Of a stretch of DNA of 33,368 bases, positions 1 through 6,420 are shown piece by piece. Below the pieces are notes generated by a model, which saw nothing but the letters and a program-made list of their open reading frames with translations, did no database searches and was not told the DNA's origin. The stretch is from JANLSE01 sp038214135. Lineage in GTDB: Bacteria; Chloroflexota; Chloroflexia; Chloroflexales; Roseiflexaceae. Positions within the stretch are counted from its first letter, which is position 1. Every line of letters starts with the position of its first letter. The translations under genes were made by a program, and so were the position numbers. Location of the stretch: the NCBI GenBank assembly GCA_038214135.1, contig JBBQSD010000062.1, forward strand, positions 1 through 33,368. Reading direction: 5' to 3'.

Positions 1-44
1 GGTAGGGCGTATCGGTTAACGGGTGCGTGATTGGTATACGGTAG

Positions 45-94
45 GGGCGGTTTGCGAACCGCCCTTGTGAATCTGGGCGGTTCGCAAACCGCCC
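45..94. repeat. Pair of 20-bp palindromic repeats
   Basis: Two copies of a palindrome of the form GGGCGGTTYGCRAACCGCCC lie at 45-64 and 75-94, separated by 10 bases, just past the 3' end of purN. Each copy could fold as a strong GC-rich hairpin, so they might act as a transcription or mRNA-stability barrier downstream of purN. The same palindrome recurs at 10187-10206 and in the tandem array at 33164-33368, so it is a dispersed family and not a gene-specific terminator. Confidence 0.85.
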
Positions 95-98
95 GCAC

Positions 99-767
99 CT
101 ACATCGCCTCTCCCGCCAACCGCGCAACCACCTCAACAATCAGGCGGCGTTCTTCGGCCTTGATTCGTTCGTGCAATACGGCCTCATCATCACCTGGCAA
201 CACAGGCACGCTGGCGCGGGCCAGGATTGGGCCATCATCAACGATTGGCGTGGCGCGATGGATGGTGCAACCAGTGATTGGCAATCCCAGGCGCAGTGCA
301 TCGGCAACAACGTGTGCGCCGCGCAGGGCCGGAATCGTGATACCATCAACTGTCACATTTTCGCCGCCGCCATCGGGCAGCAGCGCCGGATGCTGATTGA
401 TCACCGGCGCATAACAGCGCTCCAGGAAACTGGCCGAGAGCACACGCATAAATCCCGAGAGCAGCACCAGATCCACGGCGAACAGATTGATCAGATCGGC
501 CAATTGTAGTTCCCAGGCAGCACGCGATGGCCCATGACGTGGGCGATTCAGGGGTGCAAATATAGCCGGGATATTGTTGCTCAACGCACGCTGTATGCCA
601 TAGGCAGCAGCACGATCACACACCACCAGCGCAATCTCGGCTGGCAACGTGCCTGTGGCGCGGGCATCGATCAATGCTTGTAGGTTGGAGCCGCTACCCG
701 AGAGCAGCACGGCAATTCGGTAGTTGGTTATTGTCATGTTTGTTATTGGTTCAGTAATGGATGTCAC
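99..767 (-). CDS. purN: Phosphoribosylglycinamide formyltransferase (GAR transformylase)
   Basis: Cytosolic enzyme that formylates glycinamide ribonucleotide with 10-formyl-tetrahydrofolate in de novo purine synthesis. The N-terminal GSGSN phosphate-binding loop is at about residues 24-28. The catalytic Asn-x-His segment (NQHPALLP) and a downstream TIHRATPIVDDGPIL block carrying the conserved aspartate are present. The longest frame starts with GTG at 767. An in-frame ATG at 735-737 lies ten codons in and gives the more typical N-terminus (MTITNYRIAVLL); neither has a clear ribosome binding site. It lies downstream of purD on the same strand, which fits a purine pair, but 320 bases of repeats separate them, so co-transcription is uncertain. 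Confidence 0.95.
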   Translation of the reverse strand: MTSITEPITNMTITNYRIAVLLSGSGSNLQALIDARATGTLPAEIALVVCDRAAAYGIQRALSNNIPAIFAPLNRPRHGPSRAAWELQLADLINLFAVDLVLLSGFMRVLSASFLERCYAPVINQHPALLPDGGGENVTVDGITIPALRGAHVVADALRLGLPITGCTIHRATPIVDDGPILARASVPVLPGDDEAVLHERIKAEERRLIVEVVARLAGEAM

Positions 768-783
768 TGCTCGTGGTGGCGAT

Positions 784-954
784 TTCTGCCGCTCTGCGCG
801 GCAGGCACCAGGGAACCGTTCCGAAGGTTCCCTGGACCCTCCTTCGGCCAGGCGCTACGGCACCCAGAGGGTACCCGACCCTGAATGAACCACCGTGGCC
901 CACTAATGCCTGTTGATCATGCCTCGGCTGCTGGCGATGAACCACCGTGGCTGG
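784..954. repeat. Degenerate dispersed intergenic element, copy A
   Basis: The stretch between purD and purN resembles 8322-8537 at both ends. Bases 784-823 match 8322-8361 at most positions (shared core GGCACCAGG-type block followed by AACCGT). Bases 914-953 match 8499-8537 (shared pattern ATGCCT-GGCTG, then GGCG-TGA and GTGGCT). The middle is diverged and about 45 bases shorter here. I see no intact gene in it. Both copies sit beside TGACTCC heptamer arrays. Confidence 0.55.
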
Positions 955-1047
955 TGCCGTGTTTCCTTGTTCCTTTGTTCGTGTTGGGCGGACACAGAGG
1001 TCCGCACCCTACACGGTTTCACGGTTCGCGGTTCCTCGCAGGGTCTT

Positions 1048-1079
<32 letters not shown>

Positions 1080-1087
1080 ATACTCGT

Positions 1088-2332
1088 CTATCGGTTCTTT
1101 CCAATATCGTGCCGATACTGCATGCCAGGGAAGCTAATGGTTTCGATTGCAGCATAGGCCACTTCCAGCGCATGATCAAGGGTCTGGCCAGTACCAGTGA
1201 TCCCCAGCACACGCCCACCATTAGTAACAGTTCGGCCATGCTCCCAGGCTGTGCCTGCATGAAAGATCAACACGCCTGGTTGATCAACTGATTCAAGACC
1301 ATCGATTGGATCATCGCGGCGTACGGTTTCGGGGTAGCCAGCGGCAGCCAATACCACACAGGCAACCGCTCCCTGCCGCGTACTGAGCATATCGGGATTG
1401 AGCCGACCCTCAGCGCAGGCCAATAGCGCCGCCAGCAGATCGCCATCGATCAAGGGCATAATCACCTGGGTTTCGGGATCGCCAAAGCGAGCATTGAATT
1501 CGAGCGCCCGTGGCCCTGCTTCGGTCAACATCAGGCCAGCATATAATGCTCCACAGAAGGGCATGCCATCCTCGGCTAGTGTTTGCAGTGCTGGCTGCAT
1601 GATCCGATCAACAATCTCAATCATGAGATCGTCATCGAGCGCAACCGGCGCGATCGCACCCATGCCACCGGTGTTGGGGCCGAGATCGCCATCCAGCAAG
1701 CGTTTGTGATCACGGGCGGGTGGCAGGATCAACAGCCGCGATCCATCGCATAGCGCTAGAATCGAGATCTCGGTTCCTTCCAGGCGTTCTTCGAGCAGTA
1801 TCCGCTGCCCTGCGCCAGTTGCACCAATCTGGGCAATTGCGGCCAATGTTCCAGCAACATCATCTGGAACAATCACACCCTTGCCGGCTGCTAGGCCATC
1901 GGCCTTGACAACCCACGGGCGGCCACTCAGCCTGGCAAACTCACCTGCATCATGCGGATCATTGAAAATATGCGCCGCAGCCGTTGGAATATTGGCGCGG
2001 GCCATGAGCTGCTTGGCAAATATCTTGCTACTCTCGATCCGAGCGGCAGCTGCGGTTGGGCCAAACACACGCAATCCCACAGCCAGGCAGGCATCGGCCA
2101 ACCCTGCGGCTAATGGCGCTTCAGGGCCGATCACCACCAGATCGATCTGCTCGCGTATGGCAATATCGATCAGCAACGCATGATTATTGGTATCGATGGG
2201 CACATTCCGTCCAAGGGTACTCGTTCCAGGATTGCCTGGAGCAATCAGAAGTTTGGTGAGGAGTGGCGATTGGGCGATCTTCCAGGCCAGGGCGTGTTCG
2301 CGGCCGCCCGACCCAACGAGGAGAACCTTCAT
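1088..2332 (-). CDS. purD: Phosphoribosylamine-glycine ligase (GAR synthetase)
   Basis: ATP-grasp enzyme joining glycine to 5-phosphoribosylamine, the second step of purine synthesis, immediately before PurN. The 414-residue length is normal. The N-terminal VLLVGSGGREHALAWK signature, GPEAPL loop, ATP-grasp block PWVVKADGLAAGKGV, NTGGMGA segment and C-terminal metal-binding EFNARFGDPETQ motif are all in order. The ATG start at 2332 is preceded by a plausible -10 element on the minus strand (TATAGT, 2375-2380). The gene diverges from the plus-strand gene at 2535. No defects seen. Confidence 0.97.
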   Translation of the reverse strand: MKVLLVGSGGREHALAWKIAQSPLLTKLLIAPGNPGTSTLGRNVPIDTNNHALLIDIAIREQIDLVVIGPEAPLAAGLADACLAVGLRVFGPTAAAARIESSKIFAKQLMARANIPTAAAHIFNDPHDAGEFARLSGRPWVVKADGLAAGKGVIVPDDVAGTLAAIAQIGATGAGQRILLEERLEGTEISILALCDGSRLLILPPARDHKRLLDGDLGPNTGGMGAIAPVALDDDLMIEIVDRIMQPALQTLAEDGMPFCGALYAGLMLTEAGPRALEFNARFGDPETQVIMPLIDGDLLAALLACAEGRLNPDMLSTRQGAVACVVLAAAGYPETVRRDDPIDGLESVDQPGVLIFHAGTAWEHGRTVTNGGRVLGITGTGQTLDHALEVAYAAIETISFPGMQYRHDIGKNR

Positions 2333-2374
2333 ATCAATCAGCTTTCTGTACCCACGAATATCTGGACGGCACGA

Positions 2375-2380
2375 ACTATA
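2375..2380 (-). promoter_or_regulatory. Possible -10 element for purD
   Basis: TATAGT on the minus strand lies about 42 bases upstream of the purD start codon. No good -35 hexamer is seen at 16-18 bases, so this is a weak call resting on the -10 match and position. Confidence 0.3.
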
Positions 2381-2407
2381 GCATAAGATCAGCGCTGCGT
2401 CGGAGGC

Positions 2408-2416
2408 TGGTATAAT
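2408..2416 (+). promoter_or_regulatory. Extended -10 promoter for the gene at 2535
   Basis: The plus strand reads TGGTATAAT, a consensus extended -10 (TGnTATAAT). No clear -35 is visible, as is usual for extended -10 promoters. It would leave a leader of about 110 bases that includes the TTGTTC-type repeats at 2453-2516. Confidence 0.5.
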
Positions 2417-2452
2417 GCGCTAGCATGAGCAACAAGGGAACAGTGCATAGTG

Positions 2453-2516
2453 TTTTGTTCGCTTGTTCTTGACCAACGAAACAAGAGAACAAACGCCTCG
2501 TGCTCGCTTGTTCTCG
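2453..2516. repeat. TTGTTC/GAACAA repeat cluster
   Basis: Short, imperfect 7-8 base units built on TTGTTC occur here in both orientations (TTTTGTTCGCTTGTTCTTG, then ACAAGAGAACAAACG, then GCTTGTTCTCG), so the transcript could fold back. Related clusters are at 967-980, 12070-12100 and 26199-26221. Confidence 0.6.
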
Positions 2517-2534
2517 TATATAGAGCAGTGAGTT

Positions 2535-3305
2535 ATGCCAGATACTACCCCGCCCGATGTGGCAACCATTCTGGAGCAACTACGCAGCGAAGTTCGCGCC
2601 CGCCGCCTGGCTGCTGGCCAGAGCGCGCCTAGTGCGGTTGAGCAGGAGCTACGCCGCAGCCTGGATGAGATCGAACTGCACCGGGTTGTCAGCGCCCATT
2701 GGCCACTCAAAGGCCGCACGCTGCCTGAACGCCTGCTCGTGTTTGTGAACAAGCTCGTGCGGCGCTTTCTACGCTGGTATATCAACCCAATTGTTGAGCA
2801 ACAGAACGCCTACAACGACACAATGGCGCGCTCGCTGCGCCTGCTGGCCGATGCCTATACCGAACTGGCTGAACAGGTACACGCTGCCCAAAGTCAGGCG
2901 GCACCGCCCCAGAACGAGCCACCAAAACAACCAGGCGATGGAACCACGGAATCATTCCAGCAGTTGATTGAGCGACAAGCCCTGCACGAGCCGCCAGCCA
3001 ATTTCATTGAACTCGATCTCGCCGCCCAGCAACCGCAACTGGCATTGCGCCAGCAGATCTCTGCCCATTGGCCGCTCGAAGGCCATACAATGCCGGAAAA
3101 AAGCGCTGCGTTCATTCAGAAGCTGGTTCGCCAATATCTACGCTGGTTGATCAACCCGATCATTGATCAACAGAATGCAGCTAATGGCGCATTTACCGCA
3201 GCACTGCGCGATCTCACACGCCTGGACGCCGAAAAGCGCGCTGATGTTGCAACGCTACGGGCCAGATCTGCCAGGCAACAACAGGCTCCGAAATCTGCAA
3301 ACTGA
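2535..3305 (+). CDS. Protein with two copies of an unknown conserved domain
   Basis: 256 residues, soluble, with no signal peptide or membrane segment. The protein contains a clear internal duplication of about 55 residues. The first copy (residues about 52-106) runs through SAHWPL, a basic helix and RWYINPIVEQQNAYN. The second (about 176-230) runs through SAHWPL, then RWLINPIIDQQNAAN. A Pro/Gln-rich linker joins them and the C-terminus is charged and coiled-coil-like. I recall similar Arg/Trp-Asn-Pro-Glu-Gln-Gln-Asn segments as N-terminal or companion modules of bacterial glycosyltransferases and methyltransferases, and a glycosyltransferase follows 140 bases downstream. A role in polysaccharide assembly is inference from that context. 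The ATG at 2535 has only a weak ribosome site. Confidence 0.8.
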   Translation: MPDTTPPDVATILEQLRSEVRARRLAAGQSAPSAVEQELRRSLDEIELHRVVSAHWPLKGRTLPERLLVFVNKLVRRFLRWYINPIVEQQNAYNDTMARSLRLLADAYTELAEQVHAAQSQAAPPQNEPPKQPGDGTTESFQQLIERQALHEPPANFIELDLAAQQPQLALRQQISAHWPLEGHTMPEKSAAFIQKLVRQYLRWLINPIIDQQNAANGAFTAALRDLTRLDAEKRADVATLRARSARQQQAPKSAN

Positions 3306-3445
3306 AGCCTGCGGCAAGGGGACGATGACCCGACCCATAGAATGGGACAATGACCCATAGCCGCGTGGCTTTAGCCCGCGGCGTGGATGTCAACGATCTG
3401 CGGATGAAGCATTTGATGCATACATGGTCTTGGAGCTAGATCAAC

Positions 3446-4630
3446 GTGGATACTATCACGATTGTGATCCCATGGTTCGGGCCGGATACCGCTGGCGGTG
3501 CAGAAACCCAGGCTCGCCAACTTGCCAGTGCGATGCGTGCCCACGGCGCACCCGTTGAGGTCTGGACGACTGTTGGCCGCGATTCGTTTGCGCCGCCAAC
3601 GCTGGCCTATTACCCAGAGGGTATAGACGAGCTTGATGGTATCCCTGTGCGGCGCTTCCCGATCACGCCACCAACCGAACAACCCACTGTACCAGCGATC
3701 CTGGCATTTCGATCATATTTGACCCCACAACCATGGCAGGTGGCATTCCCCCATCACGAACTGCGCCTGCTGGCCTCACTGGTTTCCAGCAATGCACTGC
3801 TGGCCGCGATTGAACAAGAACGCCAATCGCGGCGCTTTATTTTTATGCCCTACCCATTCCCGACAACCTTCTGGGGGTTAATATTAGCTGGTGAACGTGG
3901 CTTCCTACTGCCCTGCCTGCACGATGAGCCATATGCCTACTATAGTAGTTATCGCTGGATGTTCCAACAGGCCAGCCGCATTCTGGCCAATAGCCATGGC
4001 GAAGCGGCCTTTGCCCGCCGATTATACAATCTGCCAGATGAACAGGTTGTGTATTGTGGCGAAGGGATCGATCTCCAGCAACACGGCGATGGTGCCCGCT
4101 TTCGCGCTGCCCATGAATTGAATGGGCCACTTTTGTTTTTTGCCGGAGCCAGGCAAGTCAAACACACCGATCTGCTGGTACGCTATGTGCGTGAATATTG
4201 GGCGCGGCGTGGTGGGCAACTAACATTAATCCTGACAGGCCGGGAGCTACCTGAGATTCCACCAGCCCTCCAGGATGTTGTGATCAATCTTGGCTATCTC
4301 AGCGAACAGGAGCGCAGCGATGCCTATGCTGCCGCCGATCTATTCATTAACCCATCAACGATTGAGAGTTTTTCGATTGTGCTGATGGAATCGTGGTTGC
4401 AGGGCATCCCAGCACTCGTCAATGGGCATTGCGATGTCACTCGCACTGCGGCGGAATTGAGCGGTGGCGGGCTGAGCTTCCGCAATTTTGGCGAATTTGC
4501 CGCAGCGCTGGATCTTCTGCTGGCCGATCCACAGCTTCGCCAGGAGCTTGGGCAGCGTGGGCGCGCATGGGTGTTGGCAAACTGCCGTTGGGAAGATGTC
4601 GCCCAGCGAACAATTGCAGTGGTACAATGA
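3446..4630 (+). CDS. GT4-family glycosyltransferase
   Basis: 394-residue GT-B fold enzyme, predicted to move a sugar from a nucleotide donor to a cell-surface or lipid acceptor at the inner membrane face. The N-terminal Rossmann half starts ITIVIPWFGPDTAGGAETQARQLA, with the glycine-rich AGGAE acceptor-side loop. The C-terminal donor half has FAGARQVKHTDLL and the EX7E motif (ESFSIVLME) with preceding INPSTI. The start is GTG at 3446, chosen because GGAG at 3432-3435 is 10 bases upstream. The stop overlaps the next gene by ATGA, so the GNAT gene is probably translationally coupled. Sugar and acceptor cannot be read from sequence. Confidence 0.88.
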   Translation: MDTITIVIPWFGPDTAGGAETQARQLASAMRAHGAPVEVWTTVGRDSFAPPTLAYYPEGIDELDGIPVRRFPITPPTEQPTVPAILAFRSYLTPQPWQVAFPHHELRLLASLVSSNALLAAIEQERQSRRFIFMPYPFPTTFWGLILAGERGFLLPCLHDEPYAYYSSYRWMFQQASRILANSHGEAAFARRLYNLPDEQVVYCGEGIDLQQHGDGARFRAAHELNGPLLFFAGARQVKHTDLLVRYVREYWARRGGQLTLILTGRELPEIPPALQDVVINLGYLSEQERSDAYAAADLFINPSTIESFSIVLMESWLQGIPALVNGHCDVTRTAAELSGGGLSFRNFGEFAAALDLLLADPQLRQELGQRGRAWVLANCRWEDVAQRTIAVVQ

Positions 4631-5280
4631 TAGGTATGCAGCCAAGTATCGAAGCAGAACGTTCCGCGCCATCTGCCCTCGGCATACGTCCGGCGCGTAT
4701 GACAGATATCTACCCGATTCTGGGCCTCCATCGCGAATCTTTTGCCGATAAATTCGGTGCAGCATTCGGGCGTGGGGGAACAGATCGTGGGCTAGAAGCT
4801 ATGGCCGAAGCCTGGCGACGCCAGGGGCCATCAGCCCTGCGCGGCATGCTCGTTGCAATCATCAATGATCAGGTGGTTGGCACGATTTCACTGCGAACCT
4901 GGGAAATGGCCGGCGAGCCAAGCGGCGCAGCAGAAATGGCCTTCCATAGCGTTCTAGGGACATGGGGAGCCATGCGCTCGATCTTCACACTCTCACTACT
5001 CGATCATACAATCGAGCGCTCAGAGGGCTATGTCACCGATGTGGCCGTACTCGGATCATATCGCCGCCGTGGCATCGCCCGTGCGCTGCTGGCTCGTGCC
5101 GAGGAAGAGGCCCGCATCCGCGCCAAGCGTTTCCTTGGTCTGTATGTCAGCGCTGCCAACAAAGGTGCCCATACCTTGTATGAACAAACTGGCTTTATTG
5201 ATTGGCGCATGCGGCGTTCATTCCTGGCTGGCGTCATCCTGCACCAGAGCGCCTGGAACTATATGCGGAAGGAGCTCTGA
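4627..5280 (+). CDS. GNAT-family N-acetyltransferase
   Basis: 217 residues. The ATG at 4627 overlaps the stop of the glycosyltransferase as ATGA; another ATG follows three codons later. Motif A of the acetyl-CoA binding site is clear (VTDVAVLGSYRRRGIARALLARAEEEAR, with the RRRGIA pyrophosphate loop), followed by the motif B region LGLYVSAANKGAHTLYEQTGF. A hydrophobic stretch between the N-terminal strand and motif A may form a substrate lid. The substrate is unknown. It is the first of four tightly packed genes with the HipA-like kinase, DUF3037 protein and ABC exporter, so a small-molecule or protein-modifying role in that module is plausible but inferred. Confidence 0.85.
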   Translation: MIGMQPSIEAERSAPSALGIRPARMTDIYPILGLHRESFADKFGAAFGRGGTDRGLEAMAEAWRRQGPSALRGMLVAIINDQVVGTISLRTWEMAGEPSGAAEMAFHSVLGTWGAMRSIFTLSLLDHTIERSEGYVTDVAVLGSYRRRGIARALLARAEEEARIRAKRFLGLYVSAANKGAHTLYEQTGFIDWRMRRSFLAGVILHQSAWNYMRKEL

Positions 5281-5282
5281 TC

Positions 5283-6059
5283 CTGCGTACTGTCACCGCC
5301 ACACGCTATGTCACCCCGCTGCGCGAGGGCGGCTCACTCCCCGCAATTGTCGAAGCCGACGATGATGGAATGTATGTGGTCAAGTTCCGTGGAGCTGGCC
5401 AAGGCCCGAAGGTGCTGATCGCCGAATTGATCTGCGGCGAACTCGGCCGTGCCATTGGCTTACCAATTCCCGAGATTGTGTTCATGCAGATCGATCCAGC
5501 ACTCGGGCGGAATGAGCCAGATGGTGAGATCCAGTCGCTTGTCATCGCGAGTGGCGGGCTCAACTTGGCGCTCGATTTTCTGCCTGGCGCGCTTGGCTTC
5601 GATCCAATCTCTGCTGCGCTGGTTGATCCTGATCTGGCAGCGGCTATCGTCTGGTTCGACGCATTGATCATGAATGTTGATCGAACGGCTCGCAACCCGA
5701 ATCTTGTGTGGTGGCATCGCAACCTGTGGCTGATCGACCATGGCGCGGCCCTATACATCCATCACACCTGGGGCGATTACCGTACCCGCGCCCGTACTCC
5801 ATTTGCCGCAATCAAGGATCATGTGTTGCTATCGGCAGCTAGCGATCTGCGGGCAATCGATGCACAACTAGCAGCGCGGATCACGCCAGAATTATTGGCC
5901 AAGATCGTTGCGCTGGTGCCGGATGAATGGCTGGCTGGCGATGCGGCCTTTCCCGATATTGCTGCCCACCGTGCTGCCTATATCGAATATCTTCTCACCC
6001 GTTTGGAGGCTCCGCGGGCCTTTGTTGAGGAGGCATCCCGTGCCGGCCAGCGTGTTTGA
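5283..6059 (+). CDS. HipA-like kinase domain protein
   Basis: About 258 residues related to HipA C-terminal/PI3-4-kinase-like kinases. An ATP-binding lysine lies in MYVVKFRGAGQGPK. A catalytic-loop-like block ALIMNVDRTARNPN carries Asp and Asn, and LWLIDHGAAL supplies the metal-binding Asp. Family members pair with DUF3037 proteins, as here. No ATG, GTG or TTG occurs in frame near the expected N-terminus. AAGGAG at 5269-5274 points to CTG at 5283 (8-base spacing) or, unusually, to ATC at 5280. A GTG or ATG far upstream inside the GNAT gene would add an out-of-frame-looking extension, so I reject it. The stop overlaps the DUF3037 start by 20 bases. Whether it phosphorylates protein or a small molecule is not known. 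Confidence 0.8.
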   Translation: MRTVTATRYVTPLREGGSLPAIVEADDDGMYVVKFRGAGQGPKVLIAELICGELGRAIGLPIPEIVFMQIDPALGRNEPDGEIQSLVIASGGLNLALDFLPGALGFDPISAALVDPDLAAAIVWFDALIMNVDRTARNPNLVWWHRNLWLIDHGAALYIHHTWGDYRTRARTPFAAIKDHVLLSAASDLRAIDAQLAARITPELLAKIVALVPDEWLAGDAAFPDIAAHRAAYIEYLLTRLEAPRAFVEEASRAGQRV

Positions 6060-6420
6060 GTACGCGATCATTCGCGTGGTACCAAATATCGAGCGCGGCG
6101 AGTGCCTGAATAGCGGTGTTGTGGTATTCGCACGCCAACACCGCTTCTTAGAGGCGCGCATTCAGCTCAACGAAGCGCGCCTGCGTAGCCTGGCTGCCGA
6201 TATCGATATCGAGCCGCTGCGTACACAACTCGAACATATTCCAATCATCTGCGCTGGTGGCAAACTCGCAGGGCCAATTGGCGCACTACCAGCCCCCGAA
6301 CGTTTCCGCTGGATTGTCGCCCCACGTAGCACCATCATCCAAACCTCGCCCGTCCATTGTGGCTTGTGCGAACATCCAGGCGATGCCTTGGAGAAGCTGT
6401 TCGAGAGGTTGGTGCGATGA
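6040..6420 (+). CDS. DUF3037 family protein
   Basis: 126 residues, small and soluble. The N-terminal FEYAIIRVVPNIERGECLNSGVVVFAR is the family hallmark, and the C-terminal half has a conserved-looking PERFRWIVAPRSTIIQTSPVHCGLC. The GTG start at 6040 is set by a near-perfect ribosome site GAGGAGG at 6027-6033, inside the end of the HipA-like gene; the two genes overlap by 20 bases. The family commonly sits next to HipA-like kinases, so a partner or regulator role is likely, but no biochemical function is established to my knowledge. The stop overlaps the ABC exporter start as ATGA. Confidence 0.85.
   Translation: MPASVFEYAIIRVVPNIERGECLNSGVVVFARQHRFLEARIQLNEARLRSLAADIDIEPLRTQLEHIPIICAGGKLAGPIGALPAPERFRWIVAPRSTIIQTSPVHCGLCEHPGDALEKLFERLVR

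Noticed and set aside
751..945. Small minus-strand gene in the purN-purD gap
   Set aside because: Overlaps a degenerate repeat with a related copy at 8322-8537 that does not keep the same frame; no ribosome site.
5202..5282. Longer N-terminus for the HipA-like kinase starting at 5202
   Set aside because: The extension lies entirely in another frame of the GNAT gene and has no resemblance to the family start; a good ribosome site points to about 5283.
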